A DNA stretch of 64,000 nt from Malus domestica (Eukaryota > Streptophyta > Magnoliopsida > Rosales > Rosaceae). The stretch covers positions 36,037,001 through 36,101,000 of the forward strand of contig NC_091671.1 in assembly GCF_042453785.1 (NCBI RefSeq), written 5' to 3'. A program made the translations under genes and the position numbers. Below, piece after piece: positions 34,916 through 45,680 of this stretch (positions within the stretch are counted from its first letter, which is position 1; each line of letters starts with the position of its first letter). The notes under the pieces are model-generated. The model ran no database searches and was not told where the DNA came from. It saw nothing but the letters and a program-made list of their open reading frames with translations.

Positions 34916-35732
34916 AACAGACATACTTCGAAGTGTTTTACATATCATTTTCATCACCACCTCAATCACTATCATAATAAACAAATGCAGACTTTCCTTT
35001 CACATATTCAATTTCAAAGTCAATAGTTCCTTGGATAAACCTGAGTACTCTTTTTGCAGTTCCAAGAAGTTTCTTAGTTGGATTATTTAGGAATCTGGAT
35101 AGTAAACTGGCAGCAAACATAGTGTCAGGTCTTGGCTGTTAGATAAAATAGACTACCCATCATTTGTCTATACACACCTTCATCTGCAGATTCACTGCCA
35201 TTATTATTCTAATATTCATTATTCATTCACAGGCTTACAATCTTTCAAGTCAAACTCTTCTAATAAAGCCAAGGAATATTTCTTCGAATTTATGAAATTT
35301 CTTTTCTTAGACTACATAATTCTCATTCTCAAAAAGTGATACAAGAGTCCAAGGTTTGTCATTTCATATTTTTTCATCATGTTAGCCTTGAATTCATATA
35401 CTTCCAGTGTACGCAAGATCATCTACATAAATAGAAACAATGTGTGATTCTCCTTCTCTTTGATCTTGATGTACATTGTGGCCTCACTAAGACTCATTTG
35501 ACAACCACATTAAAGTAGAAAAAAGTTGATTTTCTCATACCAAGCTCTTGGAGCTTTGTTTTAGTTCATAATGAGTGTTTTTTTGAGCTTATATACTTCG
35601 TTTACATAACATGAAACAATGTACCCCTCAAGTTGATCCACATACACTTCCTCATTTAACACTCCATTCAAGAAAGCTAACTTGAAATCAAGTTGATATA
35701 ACTTCCAACTTCTCTAAGTTGCAAGTGCAATA
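34916..35732 (-). pseudogene. Old copia reverse transcriptase segment
   Basis: The minus-strand translation in several frames shows RT to RNase H copia segments: VLNEEVYVDQ, ALLEEFDLKDCKP, and the FLNNPTKKLLGTAKRVL-type region near 35040-35090. Many stops and frameshifts. It is cut at 35732 by the CAATA copia; its upstream continuation is at 41264. Confidence 0.8.
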
Positions 35733-36384
35733 TGTTGAATTATGGCCAAAACAAGTCATCACCTTTCGGCTAATAAAGAAATCAAAAGAAAAAAAAGGTG
35801 AAAGACAAAATGATGAGAAAACATCATGATGAGGAGGCATCATGATGATGTTTTTTTCTTTTGTGGTTATTTTATTACCATAATTATTGTTGTTGTTTCG
35901 GGTAGAAGAGAAGAGTGTGAGGGCTTATTTTTTAGGAGAGAGCAGAAGAGAGAAGAGTGAGCTGCCGAGAGAAGGAGAGTTGCAGAGAGCCCAAACAGAA
36001 AAAAGAAGCTGCTGCTTCATTTGGTTAGTAATCATTCACCAAAGTAGTTGTTGTTGTAATAGCTTTGAGCTATATGTATAGAGAAGAAATTATTCATTAT
36101 ATTTCTTTCTCTATTTGTTTATGTGGTGTGTGAGAGCTATTGGGTGTATTGGGTTATTTGGGTTGTGAGATTGCCAACACTTTGTAAACTCCCATTTGGT
36201 TGATAGTGGATTATTGGGTGAGCTCCTACTGCTCTGAGGACGTACTCCAGTTACACTGACTGTTGAGGAACCTCGTTAAAATCTTGGTGTCTTTAATATT
36301 TTGTTCTTGCATTTTCATTTGATAAATTTCCTGTGGGTTAGCTTGAGTTTGTTCCAACGGGTTTGGTGCTATCCTAGCACAACA
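35733..36384 (+). repeat. 5' LTR of the CAATA copia
   Basis: 652 bp, TGTTGAATTATGG...CACAACA. Contains an inverted ATCATGATG-rich motif at about 35820-35850. Identical by eye to 40607-41258. Confidence 0.98.
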
Positions 36385-36386
36385 AT

Positions 36387-36398
36387 TGGTATCAGAGC
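36387..36398 (+). other. Primer-binding site of the CAATA copia
   Basis: TGGTATCAGAGC two bases after the 5' LTR, complementary to the 3' end of plant initiator methionine tRNA as in most copia elements. Confidence 0.9.
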
Positions 36399-36433
36399 AC
36401 TGGTTGCTCTTGGGTACTGTCTAGTTGCCAAAG

Positions 36434-39400
36434 ATGTCAGACGGGCAAGATGAAAATCCTTTTGGAAGCAGCTCCGGGTTTGCAAGAACTACGGTGCAAA
36501 ATGCAAAGTTCGAAGTGGAAAAGTTTGATGGCACAAACAACTTCGGGATGTGGCAATGTGAGGTCAAAGATGTGTTGGCTCAACAAGATCTACTTGCCGC
36601 TTTGGGAGAGAAGCCGGAAGCTATGTCGAAGCCGGAATGGGAAAAATTAAATTTGTGGGCTTGCTCTTCAATTCGGTTGTGCCTTGCAAAAACTCAGAAG
36701 TATTTTGTGATGCGGGAGACATTAGCAAGTGTGTTGTGGCAAAAATTGGAAGACAAGTATATGATAAAGAGTGCAGAGAACCGGCTACACTTGAAGAAAA
36801 AGCTCTACCGCTTCCAATACAAAGAAGGTACAAAAATGATTAGACACCTTGATGCTTTTAATAAGTTGATTGCCGACTTGTTAAATTTAGATGAGGATAT
36901 TAAGGATGAAGATAAGGCCTTAATATTGTTGAATTCATTGCCGGACTCTTATGAGCATTTTGTTACCACTATTATGCATGGTAAAGAAACTGTGAAATTT
37001 GAAGATGTGTCAAATGCCTTGATGAATTATGAAATGAGGCATAGAGATAAAAATCATGATAGTACCTCTGAAGCTTTATTTGTTAGAGGTAGATCATCGG
37101 AGAGGAGATCATCTTCTAGCAGGAAAAAATCACAGTCTCGACCTAGAGGAAACTCTAAAGGTAGAAAACCTTTGGAAAAGGATGAATGTGCCTTTTGTCA
37201 TAATAAGGGCCATTGGAAGAAAGATTGTCCTAAATTGAAGACCAAAGGCAAAGAAAGTTCTGAAGCTAATGTTGCTGAGGTTGAAACAGATTTTTCTGAT
37301 TTTGCTTTAACCACTTCCTCATCATTTGATTGTGCTACTAAGTGGGTGTTGGATACGGGTTGTACTCATCATATGACTCCTCACAAGGATTGGTTTTCAA
37401 GCTTGAAAGAGTTTGATGGTGGCGTTGTGTTCATGGGAGATGACAATCCTTGCACAACAAAAGGGATTGGTACAGTTCGTTTGAAGTTGCATGATGGCAT
37501 GGTTAAAGAGTTGACAAGTGTTCGGTATGTACCGAATTTGAAGAAAAATCTTATTTCTTTGGGTACTTTGGAATCCAAGGGCTTCAGGTTTCATTCAGAT
37601 GGACAGACATTGAAAGTTACTTATGGTGCACTTGTTGTGATGAAAGCTCCTCGATGTGGCCATTTGTATTTATTGCAGGGAAGCACTGTGACAGATGAAG
37701 CATCTGTAGTTTCTGAAAATATGGGCACATCTGATTCAGATACTACTAGACTGTGGCATATGAGATTAGGCCATGCCGGTGAAAAAGCTCTACAAGGGCT
37801 TGTGAAACAAGGTCTTCTAAAAGGTGCCACGACTTGTAAGCTTGATTTCTGCGAGCATTGTGTCTTGGGGAAGCAAACTAGAGTGAAGTTTGGTACTGCT
37901 GTACATCAGACGAAGGGCATTCTTGATTATGTGCATTCAAATGTTTGGGGTCCTACAAAGACTCCCTCTTTGAGTGGTAGACATTGGTTCGTGACCTTTG
38001 TTGATGATTATTCAAGAAGGTCTTGGGTTTACACTATGAAGCACAAAAGTGAGGTATTGAGCATTTTCTTGAGTTGGAAGAAAATGGTTGAGAACCATAT
38101 TGGGAGAAAGATTAAGATTTTGAGATCGGATAATGGTGGTGAATACACATCCGACCCTTTCTTTAAAGTTTGCAAAGAGGAAGGAATTGTGAGACATTTT
38201 AGTGTTCGGGGAACTCCACAACAAAATGGAGTTGCAGAAAGATTGAATCGAACCTTGCTTGAGAAGGTTAGATGTATGTTGTCTCAGTCGGGTTTAAGCA
38301 AGTCATTTTGGGCAGAAGCAGTTAATTATGCATGTCACATCATCAACCGGTTACCCTCAGCTGCTGTTCAGGGTAAGACACCAATGGAGGTATGGACTGG
38401 AAAACCTTCTTCTGATTATGACTATATCCGTATTTTTGGTTCACCTGCTTATTTTCATGTGACTGAAAATAAACTTGATCCTAGAGCCAAAAAGGCTATC
38501 TTTCTTGGTTTTAGTAGTGGTGTCAAAGGTTACAGGTTGTGGTGCCCAGAGATGAAAAAAATTGTAATCAGCAGAGATGTGACATTTGATGAAGAAAGTA
38601 TGTACAAAGTCTCTGAGAAGAATGTGAAAGATGTCCAACAGGTGGAGCTTGAGAAAGTTGCCTCTGATACTTCAAATCCTATTTCCGCTGATGTCGAAGC
38701 CACTACAAGTGAAGAAGTTGGAGACCATGAGGATGTTGAAGAAGTTGAACTTGAAGATTCTATTCAAGTTGAAGAGGAAGTTTCACCTCAAGAGTCTATT
38801 GCCAAGAACAGAGGAAAGAGACAAATTACCAAGCCAGCTCGATATAGTGACTATGTTTCTTTTGCTCTTCCTATTATCACTGATGAGATTCCATCCAATT
38901 TTGAGGAAGCTATTGAGAGTGAGGAGAAGAAAAGGTGGTGCAATGCCATGGGTGATGAGATGAATTCTCTCTTGAAGAATAAGACTTGGGAGTTAGCTAA
39001 ATTGCCTAAGGGCAAGAAAGCTATCGGTTGCAAATGGGTGTATGCCAAGAAGGAAGATGCTGATGAGAAAAACAATGTGAGATTTAAAGCAAGATTAGTT
39101 GCTAAAGGGTATGCACAAAAGGAGGGCATTGACTACAATGAAATCTTTTCTCCGGTTGTGAAGCACTCCTCAATTCGTATTATGTTAGCTCTTGTTGCAC
39201 AATATGATCTTGAGCTTGTGCAACTCGATGTGAAGACGGCTTTCCTACATGGTGATTTGAATGAAGAGATCTATATGTGTCAACCGGATGGGTATATAGT
39301 GAAAGGGAAGGAAAATTTGTTTTGCAAATTGAAGAAATCGCTTTATGGCTTGAAGCAATCTCCAAGGCAATGGTATTTGAGGTTTGATAAATTTATGAGA

Positions 39401-40465
39401 GGCCAAAATTATTCTAGAAGTCAATATGATCATTGTGTGTACTTCAAGAAGTTGCAAGATGGGTCTTTCATTTATTTATTGATATATGTTGATGATATGT
39501 TGATTGCCTCAAAGAATGTTGAAGAGATTGAGAAATTGAAGAAACAAATGAAGAATGAGTTTGAGATGAAGGATCTTGGTGAAGCAAAGAAGATCCTTGG
39601 CATGGAGATCACTAGAGATAGAGAGAAGGGTTTGGTCAGTTTGAATCAAAGACAATACCTTGAGAAGTTGATTCGGAAGTTTGGAGTTCATGATTCAACC
39701 AAACCGGTTAGTACCCCTTTGGCTCCTCATTTTAAATTGAGTTCTCTACAATGTCCTAAAAATGATAAAGAGAAGCTGCAAATGAAAAATATACCATATG
39801 CAAATTTGGTTGGTAGTTTGATGTATGCAATGGTATGCTCTAGACCGGATATTGCTCATGCAGTTGGCATGGTGAGTCGATATATGCATAATCCAGGTAA
39901 AGAGCATTGGCAAGCAGCTAAGTGGATATTGAGGTATCTCCATGGTACTCGAGATGTTGGTTTATGCTTTGAGAGAGATGACTCTGGTATTGGTCATTTT
40001 GCAGTTGGTTATGTTGATTCAGATTATGCAGGTGATCTGGATGGAAGGAAGTCTACTACAGGCTATGTGTTTACTATGGCTAAAGGGCCAGTTTGTTGGA
40101 GGTCCATTTTGCAGTCGTCTGTTGCCTTGTCTACTACAGAGGCTGAATATATGGCAGTTGCTGAAGCTATAAAGGAGGCCATTTGGATACATGGGCTGAT
40201 TAAAGATTTGGGGGTTGATCAGAAGCAGGTGGAGGTACATTGTGATAGTCAGAGTGCCATTTATTTGGCTAAGTATCAGGTTCATCATGCGAGGACCAAG
40301 CACATAGATGTGCGTTATCACTTTGTTCGTGAAATTGTTGGTGAAGGGGAAATCATTCTCCAGAAGATTCCAACTAAAGACAACCCCGCTGATATGTTGA
40401 CTAAGGTTGTTGGTGTAGCCAAGTTTGTTCACTGTTTGAACTTGGCTCACATTATGCCTATATAA
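36434..40465 (+). CDS. copia gag-pol polyprotein (complete, 1343 codons)
   Basis: Uninterrupted from the ATG at 36434 (three upstream codons beginning TTG are open but not a start). Order, in residues from a TTG at 36425: gag (about 25-230), basic linker, zinc knuckle CX2CX4HX4C (CAFCHNKGHWKKDC, about 256-269), protease (LDTGCTHHMT, about 310), GAG-pre-integrase (MRLGHAGEKALQ, about 440), integrase (about 500-670), RT with YVDDM (about 1020) and RNase H (DSDYAGDLDGRKST, TTEAEY). Length is near Tnt1-type polyproteins. In the integrase the expected HSDVWGP is HSNVWGP (codon AAT at 37940-37942), so the first acidic residue of the DDE triad is Asn; the later Asp (RSDNGGEY) and Glu (GVAERLNRT) are present. 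RT and protease motifs look intact. Confidence 0.97.
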   Translation: MSDGQDENPFGSSSGFARTTVQNAKFEVEKFDGTNNFGMWQCEVKDVLAQQDLLAALGEKPEAMSKPEWEKLNLWACSSIRLCLAKTQKYFVMRETLASVLWQKLEDKYMIKSAENRLHLKKKLYRFQYKEGTKMIRHLDAFNKLIADLLNLDEDIKDEDKALILLNSLPDSYEHFVTTIMHGKETVKFEDVSNALMNYEMRHRDKNHDSTSEALFVRGRSSERRSSSSRKKSQSRPRGNSKGRKPLEKDECAFCHNKGHWKKDCPKLKTKGKESSEANVAEVETDFSDFALTTSSSFDCATKWVLDTGCTHHMTPHKDWFSSLKEFDGGVVFMGDDNPCTTKGIGTVRLKLHDGMVKELTSVRYVPNLKKNLISLGTLESKGFRFHSDGQTLKVTYGALVVMKAPRCGHLYLLQGSTVTDEASVVSENMGTSDSDTTRLWHMRLGHAGEKALQGLVKQGLLKGATTCKLDFCEHCVLGKQTRVKFGTAVHQTKGILDYVHSNVWGPTKTPSLSGRHWFVTFVDDYSRRSWVYTMKHKSEVLSIFLSWKKMVENHIGRKIKILRSDNGGEYTSDPFFKVCKEEGIVRHFSVRGTPQQNGVAERLNRTLLEKVRCMLSQSGLSKSFWAEAVNYACHIINRLPSAAVQGKTPMEVWTGKPSSDYDYIRIFGSPAYFHVTENKLDPRAKKAIFLGFSSGVKGYRLWCPEMKKIVISRDVTFDEESMYKVSEKNVKDVQQVELEKVASDTSNPISADVEATTSEEVGDHEDVEEVELEDSIQVEEEVSPQESIAKNRGKRQITKPARYSDYVSFALPIITDEIPSNFEEAIESEEKKRWCNAMGDEMNSLLKNKTWELAKLPKGKKAIGCKWVYAKKEDADEKNNVRFKARLVAKGYAQKEGIDYNEIFSPVVKHSSIRIMLALVAQYDLELVQLDVKTAFLHGDLNEEIYMCQPDGYIVKGKENLFCKLKKSLYGLKQSPRQWYLRFDKFMRGQNYSRSQYDHCVYFKKLQDGSFIYLLIYVDDMLIASKNVEEIEKLKKQMKNEFEMKDLGEAKKILGMEITRDREKGLVSLNQRQYLEKLIRKFGVHDSTKPVSTPLAPHFKLSSLQCPKNDKEKLQMKNIPYANLVGSLMYAMVCSRPDIAHAVGMVSRYMHNPGKEHWQAAKWILRYLHGTRDVGLCFERDDSGIGHFAVGYVDSDYAGDLDGRKSTTGYVFTMAKGPVCWRSILQSSVALSTTEAEYMAVAEAIKEAIWIHGLIKDLGVDQKQVEVHCDSQSAIYLAKYQVHHARTKHIDVRYHFVREIVGEGEIILQKIPTKDNPADMLTKVVGVAKFVHCLNLAHIMPI

Positions 40466-40606
40466 AGAAGGCGTTGAGCAGTAGGAGTTTTGGAGCATTT
40501 GGTTCGGCATGAGTTGTTCTCTTGCTAGTGTTTGGGAGTGATTTTTTGGGTCAATTGTGTTGGTTGGCTTATCATGGCGTTTTCGGAATTTGGCCAAGGT
40601 GGAGAT

Positions 40607-41258
40607 TGTTGAATTATGGCCAAAACAAGTCATCACCTTTCGGCTAATAAAGAAATCAAAAGAAAAAAAAGGTGAAAGACAAAATGATGAGAAAACATCA
40701 TGATGAGGAGGCATCATGATGATGTTTTTTTCTTTTGTGGTTATTTTATTACCATAATTATTGTTGTTGTTTCGGGTAGAAGAGAAGAGTGTGAGGGCTT
40801 ATTTTTTAGGAGAGAGCAGAAGAGAGAAGAGTGAGCTGCCGAGAGAAGGAGAGTTGCAGAGAGCCCAAACAGAAAAAAGAAGCTGCTGCTTCATTTGGTT
40901 AGTAATCATTCACCAAAGTAGTTGTTGTTGTAATAGCTTTGAGCTATATGTATAGAGAAGAAATTATTCATTATATTTCTTTCTCTATTTGTTTATGTGG
41001 TGTGTGAGAGCTATTGGGTGTATTGGGTTATTTGGGTTGTGAGATTGCCAACACTTTGTAAACTCCCATTTGGTTGATAGTGGATTATTGGGTGAGCTCC
41101 TACTGCTCTGAGGACGTACTCCAGTTACACTGACTGTTGAGGAACCTCGTTAAAATCTTGGTGTCTTTAATATTTTGTTCTTGCATTTTCATTTGATAAA
41201 TTTCCTGTGGGTTAGCTTGAGTTTGTTCCAACGGGTTTGGTGCTATCCTAGCACAACA
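40607..41258 (+). repeat. 3' LTR of the CAATA copia
   Basis: 652 bp partner of 35733-36384, followed by the CAATA duplication. Confidence 0.98.
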
Positions 41259-41263
41259 CAATA

Positions 41264-43079
41264 ATGGTCATTATAGTGTCTAGTCTTGCAACTAGAGAAA
41301 ATGTCTCAGTGTAATGGACTTAGGTCTCTGAGAATAGTATTGTGCGTATATGTAGTACAATGTAGGTTGAATTTAGTCATGAAAACCCACTTGACACCAA
41401 CAATTGGTTTATCTATTGGCCTGTCAACCAATTTTCACGTTGATTCTTCTTAATCATCTCAATTTCTATATTCATAGGTTTCTTCCAAGCTTCATTAGTA
41501 GCAACTTCTTCATATTTCTCATGCTCAATTATGCTCAAATTGCATCTAGCATACAGATCATTGAGTGGTTTTAATTGTGCTTGCATAACTTAATTCTCTT
41601 ATCTCAGTCACAGAATCTTGAAATAATCTCCTCTGAAACTGCTTTCTTCTAACAGTGATGGTTTTGCAACTGCATCCATTTCAACATTTTCAATTTCATT
41701 GAGATTTTCATTCAACTGCAGATTCACTGGAATTGGCCTTGACACTTCATTCTCAATTGTCCAGCTCCACATTGTATTTTCATCAAACAGCACACTCCTG
41801 GAAAATATGGTCTTCTTTGTCTATGAAAACTCTATATCTCTTTTCTGCCTTTTCATAACCACTAAAGAACCCATTGATCCGAGTTTTATCCAATTTGTGT
41901 CTTAACTGTCTAGAATGTGACTATAACACAACATCCAAAGACTTTGAGATGTTTCACTCCAAGTTTCCTTCCACTGCATGCTTCAAAATGAGTTTTTTCC
42001 TTCATTGCCTTTGTAGACATTTGTTGAGTACCTAGACTGTTATGTTAACAACTTCACCCCAGAGGTTGTAAGGTAGCTTCTTCTCATGTAGCATACTTTT
42101 TGCCATCTCAACTATAGTCCTATTTTTCCTTTCTGTAACCCCATTTTTCTATGGAGAGTTGGCAATAGTTAATTGTCTTTCAAATCCAACATCTTCACAG
42201 AAGTGTAGAAACTCAATTGAAGTTCACTCTCCTCTATCACTTCGCAGCCTCTTGATTTGATAACCAGATTGTAGTTCAACCATAGTTTTAAACCTCTTGA
42301 GACATCAACCTAACATGTTTGAGTTCGACCCGCAAATTTTGAGGGTAAACACCTCTTCCAAAGTTTCTTATTATTTGAGCTATTAGCACATGAGTTATTT
42401 CTAGGCTGCATACTAAGGTTACTGAATACTATTTCAGTTACATCTCTATCCTCAGTATGTCTATTTAACTTATGTTCAAACCCTTTAAGCATAACAACCA
42501 ACTCAGGGGAGTCAATCTCACTCAAATTCTTATTCTCCTCAATCATAAACACAATATTCTCAAATGTAGGACTATGACTAATCAACAATTCTTTTATTTG
42601 ACAATTCTTCATCATACATCCTTACTTAGATTAATTACCAACTAGTCTAGTCAAATAAGCAGATAAAGATTCGTTATTCTTCATACAAACATATTCAAAA
42701 TCTCATCATACCTTGAAGTTTCACAGATCGAACTTGTGAGTCTTCTCTGTACTCCTGCTTCAAACTATCCCAAGCTGCATTGGTCGTCTTTTGAATTGCA
42801 ATCTGAAGAAAAATCTTATCCGAGACTGAATTTGTATGAATCCCAAGGCCCTAGCGATTTGTTGCTTTTCCGTTAGCTCATCATCAGAATGTGAAGGAAG
42901 TTTATATCATTCGTCAACAAACATCCATATATTATGAGACTTGAAAATTGTCTTAGTCTTGATGCACCAGAAGTCGTAATTCACTCTGGTGAGTACTGAA
43001 GCTCGAAGATAAGCTCTAGATTCAGACATCGTAGCTTCAAATTGCTTAAGTTCTTTGTTGGAAAACCTAGAAACCAAAT
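41264..43079 (-). pseudogene. Old copia gag and integrase segments
   Basis: Minus strand: gag start near 43079 and the clear block 42310-42615 (VVMLKGFEHKLNRHTED), similar to gag of the AAATG copia. Then integrase at about 42250-41600 (RLRSDRG, NGVTERKNRTIVEMAKSML, LFDENTMWSW), and the start of RT (PIVGVKWVFMTKF near 41400). Protease and most of GAG-pre-integrase are missing between gag and integrase. Multiple stops. Confidence 0.82.
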
Positions 43080-43126
43080 TGGTAGTTCACATCCCTTGAT
43101 TCAAATCGAACCAAGCTCTGAGCCCA

Positions 43127-43537
43127 TATTAGTGTTTGCTTAATGAATTGAATTGTATTTGATGATTCGATTTAGTTTTGAGCAAAGAAATTAGAGAGCT
43201 AGAGGAATAAGAAGGTTGGAGTGCATAACTCCTCTTTTATTCATTTAGTATGTGTGTGAATACAGATATGAAAACAAAGGGAAAAACAAAATGACCATTG
43301 GAGCATGACACTCTCCACGAGCCACAGACTCGACACATACTCACATGCACGACATATGCACAACTTACTCTACACAACTGCTATGACAGTTGGAATATTA
43401 AAAGCCACTGAGATGTTATAATCCTGGCCGTACATTGCAAGTAGAACTAAAACATGTGAGAACTCAAAAAAATTCAAATGAAGAACATAAAGCAGAATTT
43501 GATATGTGATGATAGGCAACATGCTTACATCTCAACA
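43127..43537 (-). repeat. 5' LTR of the old copia
   Basis: 411 bp partner of 29162-29576 with clear divergence. Its right end is 24 bp from the stop codon of EP1-like copy A. Confidence 0.85.
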
Positions 43538-43561
43538 TTATCCCATATTGGTAGTACTTAA

Positions 43562-44854
43562 TTAGTGGTTATGGGTCTTGATGTAACCCACATGAGTTGA
43601 ATTGGCTACTTTGGTCAATGTTTTCAAATCATAATATCCTGATGTATCCTGCTTGAAAAAGTAGCCCAAACACTTACTGTCCGAAGTGCACTTCTTAGCA
43701 CAGTCGTTTTGTTTCACAGCAGCTCCACTAGTGTACTTGCTCGAAAAATGATCAATTCCTTCAACTTTATAGTAGCGGAAGCTCTTTGCATCGCATGAAG
43801 TCAGCTTCTCAAGCGCACAACTTTTACCCCAACCCAATAGTCCCTTAGAAGAAGGGCAGGCAACACATTGACTGTCCTCACAAAGGCCAAATGTCCCACA
43901 TCGCTCAGGCAATTGGCACTCAGTTTCCCATATCGAGTTATCTCTATCAAAAAGAGAGAAGGTCACCTCCCATGCGCCGGTATCCACCTTGTCGTTATAA
44001 GTGTAAAGCTTGACATTCCCATCGATTCCAAGCCCAAGGAGCGTGGATGTGCTGTTGTATTTCGGCCTCCCGAGAAAAAAGGTTTCACTTGAGGAAGAGT
44101 TGGCTTCTTGATATTCTAGTGTTAGGTCATAAGCATGACCCTCATCAGTTTCCGGGGCACTGTTTAGTGTCACGAGGATCAATGAGTTCATCTGAATAGG
44201 AATCCGTTGAGAAAATGAGAAGTAGAGTTGCGGTTTTGGATAGTTGCTGCTCTTGTAGTACAAAGCCAACCCTTTGGGCTCCATCACCAAGCTGTAAGGT
44301 CCATCTTTGTTTTCTTTCTTAGATGCACGACTCACGAGCTTGCTTACCACCCCAGCTCGCAGAGATTGACCCACGAGCAAAGTGTTTGTTGGGTAGTCAA
44401 AGCTTTGCCAAATACACTTGCCCTTCGAGTTGTGAAGGACCATGTTGCCATTTGGAAGCAACTTGAAGCCTACGACACCTTTGTTGGCGGTGTTTGTTTG
44501 CCAAGCCACTTTTCCATTGGCATGGGCCAAGACGAGGTTTCCGTTCGTACCAAATGTTAGGGTGGCATTTTCGCAGACCGGGTTTCCCCGGTTGGCTTCC
44601 CAAACGCATCGAAAGAGTGACTCTGACCACCTCAAACCCATGCATAGAGCAAGAGTGAAGGCATTTGAGGTGGTGTTGTAGAAAGCAAGTTGGAAGGGGC
44701 GGCAAAGGGATCAAGCATACGATGGCTTGCATCATATTCTGTAATGAAGCCCAAATTCTCCTTCGTTGACGTACTTGAAAGTTTGATCCACTGGAACTTG
44801 AGCTTGAGCAATGAATGCAAGTAGTGAGAAAAGAAAGAGGGAGAGCAATGACAT
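43562..44854 (-). pseudogene. EP1-like glycoprotein, copy A (frameshifted)
   Basis: From the ATG at 44854 the frame gives a good signal peptide (MSLLSLFLFSLLAFIAQAQ) and the mature start, then meets TGA after about 41 codons. Against copy B, two bases are missing at about 44748 and one at about 44697, so the frame is lost for some 50 bases and then restored. Downstream the B-lectin, Cys-rich and PAN regions are open to 43562. A 9-bp deletion near 43635 removes a conserved PAN Cys and Trp, and another Cys is Ser (SDSKC). The promoter TATA box is intact (44908-44917). It sits 24 bp from the old copia LTR. Translation from the internal ATG at 44641 would lack the signal peptide. Confidence 0.9.
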
Positions 44855-44907
44855 GGTGAAGGTTGGGAACTTCCTTGCTGATGTTGTAGAGCAATTACAT
44901 GGTGGTC

Positions 44908-44917
44908 TATTTATAGT
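44908..44917 (-). promoter_or_regulatory. TATA box of EP1-like copy A
   Basis: CTATAAATAG on the minus strand, about 55 bp upstream of the ATG at 44854; a near-ideal plant TATA box. Confidence 0.75.
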
Positions 44918-45157
44918 AATGCATGAGGGCTAACCATAGTCATTGAACGAGAGTTTATACTTTTACATAGATTTGAACCGATTGTGCATTTGGATCGTGA
45001 CTAAGATGGTCCAAATAAATTCATCGACTTACTTTGGAGTCTTTAAACGCCAACTTTGAATAATATGGAAACCCTATATTTCCTTATTAGCAGGCCACAA
45101 TTTTGATATGTGGATAAACTTTCATTTTAAAGTTTTTAAGTATGCATTAATGTGTGT

Positions 45158-45419
45158 GTGTGTGTGTGTATTAGGTCGCTAAATCTTTAGCGGATGAACA
45201 ATTAGTCACACATTTAATTTTTTATTTAGTTATGACATACACTAAAATATAATAAAATTTTCATGAAAGTGAAAAACATACACAACTATGTGTGTGTGTG
45301 TATTAGGTCGCTGAATCTTTAGCGGATGAACAATTAGTCACACATTTAATTTTTTATTTAGGTATGACATACACTAAAATATAATAAAATTTTCATGAAA
45401 GTGAAAAACATACACAACT
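45158..45419. repeat. 132-bp tandem duplication with TG microsatellite
   Basis: Two nearly identical units (TG run, ATTAGGTCGCT, ending ACATACACAACT) at 45158-45287 and 45290-45419. The equivalent place in unit B (about 51800-51920) has a single divergent copy, so the duplication happened after units A and B split. Confidence 0.85.
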
Positions 45420-45589
45420 GTTATTGGGTCAATTATGTAGCAACAATAGGGATGGACAAAATACTCATGAGTTTGTGTAACCGTGGTTACCCTGTAACAT
45501 CCCACATAGTTCAGGAGAATAGATAATGTAAGTCTTATTATATTCTCATCTCTGCCTAGCACGAGGCATTTTTGGAGCTCGCTGGCTTC

Positions 45590-45680
45590 GGGTTCCATCA
45601 GAACTCCGAAGTTAAGCGAGTTTGCGCGAGAGCAATCCTATGATGGGTGACCCACTGGGAAGTTCTCGTGTGAGTTCCCA
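45590..45680 (+). other. 5S rRNA-derived domain in the Cassandra LTR
   Basis: CATCAGAACTCCGAAGTTAA (A-box region) and GATGGGTGACC (C-box region) are conserved with plant 5S rRNA in correct order and spacing, so the internal RNA polymerase III promoter elements are largely kept. The first third of 5S rRNA is absent or altered. It is not a functional 5S gene. Confidence 0.9.

Larger units (their letters stand above)
35733..41258 (+). mobile_element. Full-length, very young Ty1/copia element (Tork/Tnt1-like)
   Basis: LTRs 35733-36384 and 40607-41258 are both 652 bp and identical wherever I compared them. The target duplication CAATA is perfect (35728-35732 and 41259-41263). The PBS TGGTATCAGAGC (36387-36398) matches the usual initiator Met tRNA site, and a purine tract (AAGGTGGAGAT) precedes the 3' LTR. 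One continuous polyprotein frame lies between. All structural parts for retrotransposition are present except for an integrase active-site change described under the CDS. Confidence 0.98.
29162..43537 (-). mobile_element. Old Ty1/copia element (minus strand), host of two nested copias
   Basis: LTRs at 29162-29576 and 43127-43537 enclose minus-strand copia remnants: gag and integrase (41264-43079), RT (34916-35732) and the RNase H end (29577-29958). A polypurine tract (AGAAGGGAG on the minus strand) borders the left LTR and a PBS (TGGGCTCAGAGC) borders the right one. The LTRs differ at many sites, so it is the oldest of the three. Flanks CAATC (29157-29161) and TTATC (43538-43542) agree at three of five positions, compatible with a decayed target duplication. 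Two younger copias interrupt it. Confidence 0.9.

Noticed and set aside
36425..36433. Start of the copia polyprotein at 36425
   Set aside because: The codon there is TTG; the first ATG in frame is at 36434.
40019..40717. A 232-codon minus-strand frame across the end of the copia and its LTR
   Set aside because: Antisense to the conserved RNase H domain and without any motif of its own.
45590..45680. A genuine 5S rRNA gene
   Set aside because: Only part of 5S is present, embedded in an LTR with TG/CA ends followed by a tRNA primer site; it is Cassandra.
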